A stretch of 64,000 nucleotides of DNA from an uncultured Paracoccaceae bacterium (GTDB lineage: Bacteria; Pseudomonadota; Alphaproteobacteria; Rhodobacterales; Rhodobacteraceae): assembly GCA_947502145.1 (NCBI GenBank), contig CANMYO010000001.1, positions 1,419,501 to 1,483,500 of the forward strand. The letters run 5' to 3'. A program made the position numbers and the translations under genes. Below the pieces are notes generated by a model. The model had not been told where the DNA came from. It worked only from the letters and a program-made list of their open reading frames with translations, and did not search any database. Numbering within the stretch: position 1 is the stretch's first letter; every line of letters starts with the position of its first letter. Of this stretch, positions 41,560 through 51,447 are shown in pieces.

Positions 41560-43260
41560 TCAGGCAGACAGATCGTCGGGCGTGATTGCCATCAGATCCG
41601 CCGCACCTTCGCGCACCTGCGCCAGCAGCCCGGCAAATTCGGGCAGTATCCGGTTGATATAGAAGGTCGCCAGCCGCAGGCGGGTGGCGTCACCGTGGAT
41701 TGCCGCCGTCAGATGGGCATGGCCGCCCAGAACCCGCGCATAGGCCCGCAGGTAGGGCACAGCGCCTGAATACCGGTCGTTCATATCCTGATCGACCAGC
41801 CATTCGGTCACTTCACGCAGGCTTTCGCAGGCCTGCCAGACGGCCTCTGCCAGATCGGGGAGCGTGGTCTTGGCGGCATCGGCCCCGGCTTCGATTTCCT
41901 CAAGCAGGCGGATTGCGGCCTCACCCCCGTCGGACATCTTGCGGCCAACAAGGTCCATTGCCTGAATGCCGTTGGTGCCTTCGTAAATCGCGGTGACACG
42001 CACATCGCGGGCAAATTGCGCCGCGCCGGTTTCCTCAATGTAGCCCATGCCGCCATGGACCTGAATGCCGGTGGTGGCAACGGCGATGCCGGTATCGGTG
42101 CCAAAGGCCTTGTTGATTGGCGTCAGCAGGGCGGCGCGGGCCTGCCAGAACGGATCATCCGTGGCGGTTGCCATATCCGTGGCCGCCGCCGTCATCAGGG
42201 CAATTGCCCGGGCGGCAAAGATGTCGGATTTCATCGTCGCCAGCATCCGGCGCACATCGGCATGTTCAACAATCGCGCCAGTGCCGCCGGCCTTGCCTTG
42301 CTTGCGGTCCAACGCATAGGCCAGTGCCTGCTGATACGCGCCCTCGGCTGCGCCAACGCCCTGCACGCCGACGCCAAGGCGCGCATTATTCATCATTGTG
42401 AACATCGCCGCCATGCCGCCGTTTTCAGGGCCAACAAGCCACCCGGTCGCCTTGTCAAATTCCATGACCGCCGTGGGCGATCCATGCAAGCCCAGTTTGT
42501 GTTCAAGGCTGACAACGCGCAGGGAATTGCGCGCGCCCGGTGTGCCGTCCGGGCCCGGGATCAGTTTTGGCACCATGAAGAGGCTGATCCCCTTGGTCCC
42601 CGGCACCGCATCGGGCAAGCGGGCAAGCACAAGATGACAAACGTTTTCGGTGAAATCGTTGTCGCCCCAGCTGATGAAGATCTTTTGCCCGCTGATCCGG
42701 TAGCTGCCATCCTCTGCGGGCTCCGCCTTGCTGCGCAGCGCGCCCACATCGGACCCTGCTTGTGGTTCGGTCAGGTTCATCGTGCCGCACCATGCGCCCG
42801 AGATCAGCTTGGGCAGATAGATTTCCCTGATCTGATCGGAGGCGTGATGTTCAAGCGCCTCGATCTGGCCCTGGGTCATCAGCGGGTTCAATTGCAGCGA
42901 CAGGCAGGCGGCGGACATCATTTCATTGACCGCCGAGGTCAGCGCCATCGGCAGGCCCATCCCGCCCGCTTCGGGGCTGGCGGACATGCCGATCCAGCCA
43001 CCTTCGGCGATGGCGGCATAGGCGTCTGCAAAGCCGGGCGAAGTGCGCACGACACCGTTTTCCAGCACCGCAGGATGCAGATCACCGGCGCGGTTCAGCG
43101 GGGCGAGCACCTCTTCACTGAGTTTGGCAGCCTCGGTCAGGATCGCGGCGGTCATGTCCGGCGTGGCATCGGCAAAGCGGTCGGTGGCTGCAACGGCCCC
43201 GAACCCCGCCACATGTTCGAGCAGAAACTGGACATCGGAAACGGGTGCGCGATAGGGCAT
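41560..43260 (-). CDS. Acyl-CoA dehydrogenase with C-terminal extension
   Basis: A 566-residue FAD enzyme of the long ACAD branch, oxidising acyl-CoA to 2-enoyl-CoA. The MNLTEPQAGSDVGALRSKAE flavin/substrate block, FISWGDND, and the GGMGYIEETGAAQFARDVRVTAIYEGTNGIQA block with the catalytic Glu are present. An extra C-terminal helical domain is typical of the AcdB/DMSP-lyase-pathway DmdC-like class, so fatty-acid or methylmercaptopropionyl-CoA oxidation are both possible. The ATG at 43260 gives the usual MPYRAPVSDVQF start. Confidence 0.92.
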   Translation of the reverse strand: MPYRAPVSDVQFLLEHVAGFGAVAATDRFADATPDMTAAILTEAAKLSEEVLAPLNRAGDLHPAVLENGVVRTSPGFADAYAAIAEGGWIGMSASPEAGGMGLPMALTSAVNEMMSAACLSLQLNPLMTQGQIEALEHHASDQIREIYLPKLISGAWCGTMNLTEPQAGSDVGALRSKAEPAEDGSYRISGQKIFISWGDNDFTENVCHLVLARLPDAVPGTKGISLFMVPKLIPGPDGTPGARNSLRVVSLEHKLGLHGSPTAVMEFDKATGWLVGPENGGMAAMFTMMNNARLGVGVQGVGAAEGAYQQALAYALDRKQGKAGGTGAIVEHADVRRMLATMKSDIFAARAIALMTAAATDMATATDDPFWQARAALLTPINKAFGTDTGIAVATTGIQVHGGMGYIEETGAAQFARDVRVTAIYEGTNGIQAMDLVGRKMSDGGEAAIRLLEEIEAGADAAKTTLPDLAEAVWQACESLREVTEWLVDQDMNDRYSGAVPYLRAYARVLGGHAHLTAAIHGDATRLRLATFYINRILPEFAGLLAQVREGAADLMAITPDDLSA

Positions 43261-43376
43261 CAGGGGCTCCGGTTTTGTGCGCGCGGCTTGGCAAACCTGG
43301 GGCGGGCCGCTATGCAAATGAAAACTTGGTCGCAGCGTATCGCTGTGGCGTGCCCCATCAACCGAAACGCCACGTC

Positions 43377-44321
43377 ATGAGCATTCTTCTTCAGCGCCTT
43401 GCACCGGATGCGGATGGCCTTGCGGCGGCGGCACAGGTGTTGCGTGACGGCGCGCTCGTCGCATTCCCGACCGAGACGGTCTATGGCCTTGGCGCGGATG
43501 CGCGCAACGATGCGGCGGTTGCGGGCATATTTGCCGCCAAGGCGCGGCCAAGTTTCAACCCGCTGATCGTGCATGTTGCCGATATCGCCATGGCGCGGCG
43601 CTATGTCACGTTCAACGATGTTGCAGAGCGTCTGGCCGCGGCCTTCTGGCCCGGCGCGTTGACGCTGGTCCTGCCGTTGCGTGCGGATGCGGGTATTGCG
43701 CCGCTGGTCACGGCCGGGTTGCCGACGCTGGCGGTGCGGGTGCCTGACCATCCGGTGGGGCAGGGGTTGCTGGCGGCCTTTGACGGACCGATTGCCGCGC
43801 CCTCGGCCAACCCTTCGGGTCGGATCAGCCCAACCACCGCCGCGCATGTGGCCACCGGCCTGGGCGGGCGCATCGGGGCTTTGATTGAGGGTGGCGCATC
43901 GGGTGTGGGCGTTGAATCAACAATCGTGTCCTGCGCCACCCCGCCCAAGCTGTTGCGGGCAGGTGGGGTGCCGCAGGAGGCGCTGGAGGCCTGCCTTGGG
44001 ACCGCGCTGACACGGGATGAAACCCCGGAGCGCGTGATTGCACCGGGGCAATTGGAATCCCACTACGCGCCAAATGCAAAGCTGCGCCTGAACGCGGCCA
44101 TGGCCGCCCCGGACGAAGTGCTGCTGGGGTTTGGTCCTGTGGATGCCACATTCAACCTGTCACCGGCGGGCGATGTGATCGAGGCGGCGGCGAAGCTGTT
44201 TGAGATGCTGCACAGAATGGACGCGGCGGGCGTTCCCAAGATTGCGGTCTCTCCGATCCCCGAGGTCGGATTGGGGCGCGCGATCAATGACCGGTTGCGG
44301 CGGGCGGCAGCGGACCGCTGA
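43377..44321 (+). CDS. tsaC: L-threonylcarbamoyladenylate synthase (TsaC/Sua5)
   Basis: A 314-residue enzyme making threonylcarbamoyl-AMP from threonine, bicarbonate and ATP for tRNA t6A37 modification. The YrdC domain has FPTETVYGLGADA, KARPSFNPLIVH and PSANPSGRISPT. A C-terminal Sua5 domain (about 205-314) makes it the longer Sua5 type. The ATG at 43377 is chosen; the longer frame runs back across the divergent acyl-CoA dehydrogenase start. Confidence 0.94.
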   Translation: MSILLQRLAPDADGLAAAAQVLRDGALVAFPTETVYGLGADARNDAAVAGIFAAKARPSFNPLIVHVADIAMARRYVTFNDVAERLAAAFWPGALTLVLPLRADAGIAPLVTAGLPTLAVRVPDHPVGQGLLAAFDGPIAAPSANPSGRISPTTAAHVATGLGGRIGALIEGGASGVGVESTIVSCATPPKLLRAGGVPQEALEACLGTALTRDETPERVIAPGQLESHYAPNAKLRLNAAMAAPDEVLLGFGPVDATFNLSPAGDVIEAAAKLFEMLHRMDAAGVPKIAVSPIPEVGLGRAINDRLRRAAADR

Positions 44322-44352
44322 CTGGTGCCACCCCGCGGGGGAACAAGACCGA

Positions 44353-44679
44353 TCAGCCGACGTTTTGGCGTTCAATATAGGATCGCAATTCCTCGGCCTC
44401 GCGACGGGCATCGCGCAGACCATCCATGGCGGCGCGCAGTTCCGCCTCTGTCTGGGACAGCTGATTGGTCATTTCCGCTTCGCGTTGTTGCAGGTAGGTG
44501 ATCGCCTGATCGCGGGTTTCTTCCGCCTCGTGCAGGGATTGCGCCATTTTGTCCAGTTCGCCGACATCGGCCTTGGTCACGCGGGTAAAGCGGTTGACCA
44601 GCCAACTGGCAAACCATCCCAACATGAAGGCCACAAACAAGATAATCGCAATGGCGACAATGGTTTCACTTCTGTTCAC
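44353..44679 (-). CDS. Small membrane-anchored coiled-coil protein
   Basis: A 108-residue protein with an N-terminal transmembrane helix (about residues 7-29) followed by a heptad-rich, charged coiled coil through residue 102. A GTG start at 44679 is used. It lies 19 bases downstream of the OmpA/BON-domain gene on the same strand and may help organise that protein at the envelope. No specific family is recognised. Confidence 0.7.
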   Translation of the reverse strand: MNRSETIVAIAIILFVAFMLGWFASWLVNRFTRVTKADVGELDKMAQSLHEAEETRDQAITYLQQREAEMTNQLSQTEAELRAAMDGLRDARREAEELRSYIERQNVG

Positions 44680-44698
44680 GCGACACGTGCCTCACTGG

Positions 44699-46603
44699 TC
44701 ATTCTGTTTCGGCCTCAGTGGCTGGATCATCCTCTGCCACAGTTACGCTATCGGCTGCAATTTCTTCCAGGGTTTTGGTCTGTTCCGGGATCGTTTCGGG
44801 CACGATCAGGCTGAATTCGATCCGGCGGTTGGCCTCGCGGCCTTCCTCGGTCTCATTGCTGGCGATCGGATCGGCCTCGCCAAAGCCGACGGCCTCAAAC
44901 GTGGCCACCGGTACGCGACGCAGACGCAGGCCATCCAGGACCGCCTCGGCCCGGTCCTGTGACAGCTGCTGGTTCATCACCTCGCGCCCCTGGCTGTCGG
45001 TAAACCCGGCGATGCGGATCCGCAAATCGGGGCAGCGTTGCAGGATCTCGGCAATGTCGTCGACAACCGGCTGGGTGCCGGCGCTGATCGTGGCAGAGCC
45101 GGGATCAAACAGAATCTTGCGCGCCTCAGTCACCTGAGAAATCTGCGCAATGCATTCTTCGGGCGTGGGCAGTCCGGCAATCGGGTCAAGTTGTTCGATG
45201 TAGGTGACGTTGATGTCCATCTTGGCGTTTTGACCAAGTTTGTCGATCAGCAGCGCGGTAATTTCGGCGCTGGCGTTCTGATTGCCGGTGTTGCCACTGA
45301 TCGTGATCAGGTCGGGCTGCACGATGACAGCGCCGTTTGACAGTTCCGACAGGGCCTCAATCCCGGCAAGAACCCGGACGGACCAGCCGGCGGGCAGCCC
45401 GGCAACGACGCGGGTGCCCATGGTGAGGTTGCCATCGCCAAACTTTGCCTTGGCGTAGTTCTGCGCGGTTTTGTTGACAAGATCGTCCGGCACCCGGCCA
45501 CGCAACTGCACATCGCCTTCGGGGCTGAGCGTTGCGGTGAAATCCGGCGGCCCTTCTTCGGTGGCGTCGGGCGGTTTGGGAAGCTCTGCGGCGAGGGCAA
45601 AGACATCGGGCAAGGCGTTTTCAAGTTCACCCACCTTATCGTCGAAAATCGCCTGCGGCGTGCCTTCTGGCGCAACGAGAGAGACATCGGTATCTGACAG
45701 CGTGACAGTGCCACCGCCGATTTCAGACACCGCCTTGATCGACATCACCACCGCATCGCCCCAGGTCCGCGAGGGCACGCCAAGCGCATGGACGCAATTA
45801 TGGTCGCCTGCAAATCCGGCCTCGGTCGCGGCCTGGAGCACCAGGCGCAGGGTTTCGGGGGTATCCACGGCGCAGGCCACAAAGCGCGCGCCGTCGTCGT
45901 CAAGGATGAAGCGGGTTGTATAAGGCGAGATCACCGGGCGCGGCGCGGTGATGCTGACCGCGATCGCGACGCCATCGGGTGTATTGCGCGCCAGGCTGGT
46001 TTCGATCTGCGCCTTTTCCGCGGGGCTGTCAGAGATCGCGTTGACCGAAACCCGGTGCGATGTGACGGAAATCTTGCTGCGTTCAAGTTCGGACAGCGCC
46101 CGCAGCGCATAGTTGAGCGCCGGGCGCCAGGTGTCCGGCACCGGATAGTCGGCAACTTCGAGCAGGTCAGTTACCGGCTGACCATCCGCAATGCCGGTGA
46201 TCCGCGCAGACAGCGCGTCGCGGTCTGTATCAGCGGGGATCAGGCCGATCAGGGACACTCCGGAATCGTTGCGCAGGATTTCGATGGCAAATTCAGGCGG
46301 GGCGATTCCGGCCGAATCGATCACCGACATGTTGTCGATCACCCGGCTTGCATCCACCACGCGCCCGGCGGCGGCGATGGCGCGGAACCGGGAGGCTTCG
46401 CTTGGGGCTTCGCCTTCGATGATGACCTGCAGCCCGTCGCCAATGACAGAGGCCCATTCCATCGAGCTATCGAGCAGACCCTCTTGCACGGCGACAATCG
46501 AGCGATCTTCGACCACGTTCACGGCGGTATGCGCAGCGATCGCAGACAGGAACGCCGCGAGGATAAAAGCACCGATACGGACAAAGAGGGCTGAGAGGCG
46601 CAT
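44699..46603 (-). CDS. OmpA-family protein with BON-like repeats
   Basis: A 634-residue envelope protein. An N-terminal signal/anchor helix (FVRIGAFILAAFLSAIAAHT) is followed by a long periplasmic region with repeated BON-like alpha/beta units (for example DTDRDALSARITGIADG and RGRVPDDLVNKTAQNYA). A C-terminal OmpA peptidoglycan-binding domain (RILFDPGSATIS to GREANRRIEFSLI) contains the diaminopimelate-contact residues GFTDSQG and NRRIEF. AGGAG precedes the ATG at 46603. It probably tethers the envelope to peptidoglycan. Confidence 0.88.
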   Translation of the reverse strand: MRLSALFVRIGAFILAAFLSAIAAHTAVNVVEDRSIVAVQEGLLDSSMEWASVIGDGLQVIIEGEAPSEASRFRAIAAAGRVVDASRVIDNMSVIDSAGIAPPEFAIEILRNDSGVSLIGLIPADTDRDALSARITGIADGQPVTDLLEVADYPVPDTWRPALNYALRALSELERSKISVTSHRVSVNAISDSPAEKAQIETSLARNTPDGVAIAVSITAPRPVISPYTTRFILDDDGARFVACAVDTPETLRLVLQAATEAGFAGDHNCVHALGVPSRTWGDAVVMSIKAVSEIGGGTVTLSDTDVSLVAPEGTPQAIFDDKVGELENALPDVFALAAELPKPPDATEEGPPDFTATLSPEGDVQLRGRVPDDLVNKTAQNYAKAKFGDGNLTMGTRVVAGLPAGWSVRVLAGIEALSELSNGAVIVQPDLITISGNTGNQNASAEITALLIDKLGQNAKMDINVTYIEQLDPIAGLPTPEECIAQISQVTEARKILFDPGSATISAGTQPVVDDIAEILQRCPDLRIRIAGFTDSQGREVMNQQLSQDRAEAVLDGLRLRRVPVATFEAVGFGEADPIASNETEEGREANRRIEFSLIVPETIPEQTKTLEEIAADSVTVAEDDPATEAETE

Positions 46604-46664
46604 TTCACTCCTAATCATTAAGGCGCAGTGCGCGTTCAATAAGCCGCTGACGCGCGGTGTTCAA

Positions 46665-47621
46665 TCACACCATTGCAGCAATGGCAAAAAACGGCAGGGG
46701 CAAGAGCCCGGCATCGCGGTTGGATCGGAACAGGCGCAGGAGGCCGGGACCATCGTCGGCGTCAAATTTGCCAAGCTGCCAGGTCAGGTGCCAGCCCATC
46801 GCCCAAGGGCCGCCCAGCGCGATCACCAGCGACAGGATTGAGCGGTCGCGGCAGGCCAGCAGCACCGCAATTCCCATCAGGACAAGCACGGCGATCAGGA
46901 ACCAGCGCAACCACGTCCGGGTGTTGTCGCCAAACAATCGGGCGGTGGATCTTATCCCGATCAGGGCATCGTCGTCGGTATCCTGATGGGCGTAGATTGT
47001 GTCATAAAACAGGGTCCATGCGATCCCGGCGGCGTAGAGTACCACGGGGGTCAGCCCCAGCCCGTTGGTATGGGCCGCCCAGGCCAGCAAGGCGCCCCAG
47101 TTGAACGCAAGCCCCAGAAAAACCTGCGGCCACCAGGTAAAGCGCTTGGCAAAGGGATAAATGGCGACGGGGATCAGCGCGACAACGCCAAGCCAGATCG
47201 CGGTGGGGTAGAACGACAGCAGGATCCCGAACGACACCAGCGCCTGCAGCACCATCCAGATCAGCGCTGCGGGGACGGTGACCTGCCCTGATGGGATCGG
47301 GCGCGAGGCGGTCCGTTCAACGGACCCGTCAAAATCGCGGTCAGAAATATCATTCCACGTGCAACCCGCACCGCGCATCAGAAACGCGCCCGCCGCGCAG
47401 CCGACAACCGTCCAGAGATCGTGAGTGCTGTAAGAGGCGGTGGCAAGGATCGCCAGCGCCAGGCCCCAGAGGCAGGGCAGGAACAGCAGCCAGGTCCCGA
47501 TTGGGCGATCCGCCCGCGACAGCCGCAGGTAGGGCCGCGCGAAGAGCGGCGCGAGTCGGTCAACCCAATTTCTGGTGCTGTCTGCGACAACTCCTTCTGG
47601 TGTCGGGCTGTGCTGGGTCAT
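46665..47621 (-). CDS. ubiA: 4-hydroxybenzoate octaprenyltransferase UbiA
   Basis: A 318-residue integral membrane prenyltransferase, the membrane-bound step of ubiquinone synthesis. The two Mg-pyrophosphate motifs are visible: GAGCTWNDISDRDFDGSVERTASRPIPSG (residues about 85-113) and YDTIYAHQDTDDDALIGIRSTA. Around eight hydrophobic helices follow. It starts at 47621, only 11 bases from the divergent rsmE start, so the two promoters must overlap. Confidence 0.95.
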   Translation of the reverse strand: MTQHSPTPEGVVADSTRNWVDRLAPLFARPYLRLSRADRPIGTWLLFLPCLWGLALAILATASYSTHDLWTVVGCAAGAFLMRGAGCTWNDISDRDFDGSVERTASRPIPSGQVTVPAALIWMVLQALVSFGILLSFYPTAIWLGVVALIPVAIYPFAKRFTWWPQVFLGLAFNWGALLAWAAHTNGLGLTPVVLYAAGIAWTLFYDTIYAHQDTDDDALIGIRSTARLFGDNTRTWLRWFLIAVLVLMGIAVLLACRDRSILSLVIALGGPWAMGWHLTWQLGKFDADDGPGLLRLFRSNRDAGLLPLPFFAIAAMV

Positions 47622-47632
47622 ATGCTGGCCTC

Positions 47633-48352
47633 ATGGCGTCAAAGGTTCGACTTTTTGTAGATCACCCGCTGGGGCAAGGGCAAACGGTTCCGTTAACGCG
47701 GGATCAGGCGAATTACCTGTTCAACGTGATGCGGATGCCGGTTGGTGCTGTCCTGTCGTTGATCAATGGTGTGGATGGGGAATGGGATGCCAGCGTTCTG
47801 GAGGCGGGCAAACGCGGTGGGCTTTTGGGCTGCGGCGCGCAGACCCGCCCGTTGCAGTTGCCGCCGGACCTGTGGCTGCTGTTTGCGCCGATCAAGAAGG
47901 CGCGCACGGATTTCATCGTCGAAAAGGCCGCCGAGATGGGCGTCCGCCGGATCATGCCGGTGCAGACCGATTTCACCAATGCCGACCGGATCCGGCAGGA
48001 CCGGCTGCAGGCGCATGCCATCGAAGCATCAGAGCAATGTGGCGGCACATTTGTTCCCGCGGTTGCAGAGCTTTCAAAACTTTCCAAAGCGTTGGAGGAT
48101 TGGCCCGATGGGCGGCAGCTGATGTTCTGTGACGAAACGCTATTGGGTGACCCGGCGGGATTGCCTGATCTGCCGGGGGCCTGGGCCATTCTAATTGGTC
48201 CGGAAGGCGGATTTTCGGACAAGGAACGCAAGCGATTGCGCGGGTTGTCATATGCCCATCCCGTCGCGCTTGGCCCGCGCATCCTGCGGGCGGATACGGC
48301 AGCGGTGGCGGCGTTGACCCTGTGGCAGGCCGCGCTGGGGGATTGGGCATGA
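47633..48352 (+). CDS. rsmE: 16S rRNA (uracil1498-N3)-methyltransferase RsmE
   Basis: A 239-residue SPOUT-class rRNA methyltransferase acting on U1498. The N-terminal PUA-like domain is followed by the trefoil-knot region with ILIGPEGGFSDKE, LGPRILRADTAAVAAL and the KKARTDFIVEKAAEMG block. The start at 47633 gives a normal N-terminus (MASKVRLFVDH); the longer open frame overlaps ubiA antisense. Confidence 0.94.
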   Translation: MASKVRLFVDHPLGQGQTVPLTRDQANYLFNVMRMPVGAVLSLINGVDGEWDASVLEAGKRGGLLGCGAQTRPLQLPPDLWLLFAPIKKARTDFIVEKAAEMGVRRIMPVQTDFTNADRIRQDRLQAHAIEASEQCGGTFVPAVAELSKLSKALEDWPDGRQLMFCDETLLGDPAGLPDLPGAWAILIGPEGGFSDKERKRLRGLSYAHPVALGPRILRADTAAVAALTLWQAALGDWA

Positions 48353-48467
48353 TCGGCACGCATTCCGCCGCTGCCGCCAGCAACAGTATGCACAGACCGG
48401 TGCAGGGTCGGTGCGGGGACGTCTGTCAGACTTTGATGCTGTGCGCGGCACCTCAGCAGGTGGTCTC

Positions 48468-49304
48468 ATGAGACGGGCGACAACAGCCGATGCAGCGGCG
48501 ATCACCTCTTGCCTGCGCACCGCGCCGCATAATGCGATGTTCCCGCTGGGCTTTTTGCAACGTGACGGGTTCATGGGAGCCGAAGGGCGGCGGCTGACGT
48601 TCTGGGTCAACAAGGGCGGCAATGAAATTACCGATGTCATGGCCCTGTCCAACGCGGGGATTGCATTGCCGTTCCTGCCCAACGCGACCTATCTGGGGGC
48701 GGTGCGGGCGCTGGAGAACGAGGCGATCAGCGGCATCATTGGCCCGAGGGATCAGGTGCGTGCGCTGCGCAGTTTGCTGGGTCTGGACGATTCACCGGTT
48801 ACGCTGGATCAGGAGGAGCCACATTTTGCCCTTTCGCTGGGGCGGTTGCGCACCCCGGAGGGGCCGGGTGTCTTGCGTCCCTTGTCCGGCGCAGATCGGG
48901 CCACCATGTTGGACTGGATGACGGATTATCAGATCAGGACGTTGCTGACGCCACCCGACAAGGCCCGCGATATGGCCGAGGCGGGCTATGAACGCGCGCT
49001 GGCGGCTGACAACCGGCGCGTGTTGATGGCGGGCAAGACGCCTTTGGCGATGACGGCCTTTAACGCGCAATTGCCGGACATTGTGCAGATCGGCGGCGTC
49101 TATACCCCGCCTGAGCAACGCTCAAACGGTTATGCCCGCCGCGCGGTGGCGCTGCATCTGGAAGAGGCGCGCAGCCGTGGTGTTATCCAGGCGACATTGT
49201 CAGCGGCCAATCCGGCAGCGGAGAGGGCCTATGAATCAATTGGCTTCAAAAGGGTCGGCCATTGGGCTTTTGTGCTATTTGCCGATGAGAATGCGAATGG
49301 CTGA
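48468..49304 (+). CDS. GNAT family N-acetyltransferase
   Basis: A 278-residue protein with a C-terminal GNAT domain. The acetyl-CoA-binding loop is PEQRSNGYARRAVA (about residues 210-223), and the domain ends with NPAAERAYESIGFKRVGHWAFVLF. The N-terminal half is divergent, as in two-domain GNAT proteins. The substrate is unknown. The start is the ATG at 48468. The last bases overlap the start of the next gene. Confidence 0.8.
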   Translation: MRRATTADAAAITSCLRTAPHNAMFPLGFLQRDGFMGAEGRRLTFWVNKGGNEITDVMALSNAGIALPFLPNATYLGAVRALENEAISGIIGPRDQVRALRSLLGLDDSPVTLDQEEPHFALSLGRLRTPEGPGVLRPLSGADRATMLDWMTDYQIRTLLTPPDKARDMAEAGYERALAADNRRVLMAGKTPLAMTAFNAQLPDIVQIGGVYTPPEQRSNGYARRAVALHLEEARSRGVIQATLSAANPAAERAYESIGFKRVGHWAFVLFADENANG

Positions 49305-49815
49305 TTTTGTTCGCCCGGCGGTGCGTGCCGCGGTCTGGCACTGGCGCGAAGCAATTTTTGGCGGTGCTGTTGCTGCGCTTGGGCTGTGGTGGGTTCTGAC
49401 CTTTTATTCCCCGGTGCAATGGCTGGGCTGGATCATCGTGGCGCTTGGGGCCGCGCTGGCGCTGGGCGGCTGGCAGCGGGCCCGGTTCCGCCGCGATGGC
49501 GCGGGGCCCGGCGTGGTGCAGGTCACCGAGCGGCGGTTGACCTATTTTGGCCCGCTGACAGGGGGTGGCATCGACATGGAGGACGTGACCGCGCTGGAAC
49601 TGGAACCCGCAGCCCTGCCTGCACCCCATTGGGTACTGTCGGGCCAGGGCGGGCAGCGGCTGGAAATCCCGGTCAACGCCAAGGGCGCAGATGCGCTGTT
49701 TGATCTCTTTGCCGCCTTGCCGGGGATCGAGACCGAGGCGATGTTATCGACCCTGTCCCATACGCCGAAGCAACGCGTGACGATCTGGACCCGGCCGCAG
49801 GCGCGCCTGTCCTGA
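49291..49815 (+). CDS. Hypothetical membrane protein
   Basis: A 174-residue protein with two adjacent N-terminal hydrophobic helices (about residues 20-60) followed by a soluble domain of about 110 residues rich in beta strands. Starts at 49285, 49291 or 49297 are all possible; each overlaps the GNAT gene end. No family is recognised. It may be translationally coupled to the GNAT protein. Confidence 0.65.
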   Translation: MRMADFVRPAVRAAVWHWREAIFGGAVAALGLWWVLTFYSPVQWLGWIIVALGAALALGGWQRARFRRDGAGPGVVQVTERRLTYFGPLTGGGIDMEDVTALELEPAALPAPHWVLSGQGGQRLEIPVNAKGADALFDLFAALPGIETEAMLSTLSHTPKQRVTIWTRPQARLS

Positions 49816-49936
49816 GCGGCTGTGCGCCGTCACAAGACGGTGTGTGCGCTGATCTGGGGGCGTGCGGCGGTTGACACGCTTCGCGGGCTGGCTCATCACA
49901 CCGGTCGACAAAACAGTGATCGCGGAGTCTGCCCAA

Positions 49937-51307
49937 ATGTCCATTCCACAGTCCGGCGGCGGCCCGATCGAGCATCACCACCAACTTGCCGAGACATTGT
50001 CAAAGGGGTGCAAGCCCAAGGATCAATGGCGCATTGGCACCGAGCACGAGAAATTCGGCTATTGCAAGGATACCCTGCTGCCGCTGCCCTATGACGGAGA
50101 TCGGTCGATCCGGGCCGTGCTTGAGGCGCTGCGCGACCGCTATGACTGGGCGCCGGTTCTTGAAGACAACAAGATCATCGGGCTGAGCAAGGGCGGGGCC
50201 AATGTGTCGCTTGAACCCGGCGGCGCGCTTGAACTGTCCGGTGCCCCGCTGGAGACGATTCACCAGACCTGCGACGAGGTGAACACCCATTTGCAAGAGG
50301 TGAAGTCCGTCTCGGACGAGATCGGCGTCAAATTCATCGGGTTGGGCGCGGCCCCGATCTGGACCCACGACCAGATGCCGCTGATGCCCAAGGGGCGTTA
50401 CAAGCTGATGAACGATTACATGGAGAAGGTCGGCTCCATGGGAACCGCGATGATGCGACGGACCTGTACGGTGCAGGTGAACCTGGACTTCGGATCAGAG
50501 GCGGACATGGTGCAAAAGCTGCGTGTGTCGCTGGCCCTGCAGCCGGTTGCCGCGGCGTTGTTTGCCAATTCTCCGTTCTTTGAGGGGCAGGTGAATGGTC
50601 ACAAATCATGGCGCAGCCGGATCTGGCGCGATCTTGATGCCGACCGCACCGGTATGTTGCCGTTTGTTTTTGACGAGGGGTTCGGGTTCGAATCCTGGGT
50701 GCAATGGGTTTTGGATGTGCCGATGTACTTTGTCTATCGCGATGGCAAATACATTGATGCGCTGGGCATGTCGTTCCGTGACTTCCTGAAGGGTGAATTG
50801 CCAGCATTGCCCGGTGAAAAACCGTTGTTGAGCGATTGGGCCGATCACCTGACAACGGTCTTCCCCGAGGCGCGGATCAAGCAGTTCATCGAGATGCGCG
50901 GCGCGGATGGCGGCCCGTGGCGCCGCCTGTGCGCGCTGCCGGCGTTCTGGGTTGGGCTGATGTATGATCAGACCGCGCTGGATGCGGCCTGGGACCTTTG
51001 CAAACACTGGAGCGCTGAACAACGCGATGCGCTGCGGGTCGCAGCCTCGGTCGATGGGTTGCAGGCAAAGGTTGATGGCATCAACATGCACGAACTGGCC
51101 CGCGAAGTGGTCGCCATTTCAGAACAGGGCCTGAAAAACCGGGCAATGGCGGGGGCCGGCGGACTGGTGCCGGACGAAACACATTTCCTGAATGCCCTGA
51201 AGGAAAGCATAGACAGCGGCATGACCCCGGCAGATGAACTGCTGGCGCGGTATCATGGCGAATGGAACGGTGATCTGTCGCGGATCTACGGCGAATTCAG
51301 CTACTGA
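49937..51307 (+). CDS. gshA: Glutamate-cysteine ligase (plant/alphaproteobacterial type)
   Basis: A 456-residue enzyme that makes gamma-glutamylcysteine, the first step of glutathione synthesis. Family blocks include GTEHEKFGY near residue 35, GGALELSGAP, the MRRTCTVQVNLDFGSE segment and FEGQVNGHKSWRSRIW. It belongs to the GCS2-like group shared by plants and alphaproteobacteria rather than the E. coli type. The ATG at 49937 begins MSIPQSGGGPIEHHHQL; an in-frame upstream extension is unlikely. Confidence 0.94.
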   Translation: MSIPQSGGGPIEHHHQLAETLSKGCKPKDQWRIGTEHEKFGYCKDTLLPLPYDGDRSIRAVLEALRDRYDWAPVLEDNKIIGLSKGGANVSLEPGGALELSGAPLETIHQTCDEVNTHLQEVKSVSDEIGVKFIGLGAAPIWTHDQMPLMPKGRYKLMNDYMEKVGSMGTAMMRRTCTVQVNLDFGSEADMVQKLRVSLALQPVAAALFANSPFFEGQVNGHKSWRSRIWRDLDADRTGMLPFVFDEGFGFESWVQWVLDVPMYFVYRDGKYIDALGMSFRDFLKGELPALPGEKPLLSDWADHLTTVFPEARIKQFIEMRGADGGPWRRLCALPAFWVGLMYDQTALDAAWDLCKHWSAEQRDALRVAASVDGLQAKVDGINMHELAREVVAISEQGLKNRAMAGAGGLVPDETHFLNALKESIDSGMTPADELLARYHGEWNGDLSRIYGEFSY

Positions 51308-51447
51308 GAATTGACCCCGCTGGCTGGTGTTGCCGGGTCGACCGCCCGCGCCAACCGGTCAGCGGATCAGGCCATTGATCGCGGTCGTGACTTTGGCGGA
51401 TGGCGGCGGCCCGCGCTACGGTTGCGGGCGGCACAGGTTTGCGGTGA

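Noticed and set aside
42016-43380. Antisense open frame (454 codons) over the acyl-CoA dehydrogenase
   Set aside because: It shadows a well-supported ACAD gene and its translation is rich in His, Arg and Cys with no recognisable family.
44331-44340. CCCCGCGGGG palindrome after tsaC
   Set aside because: It has no loop and no T-run, so it is unlikely to be a terminator.
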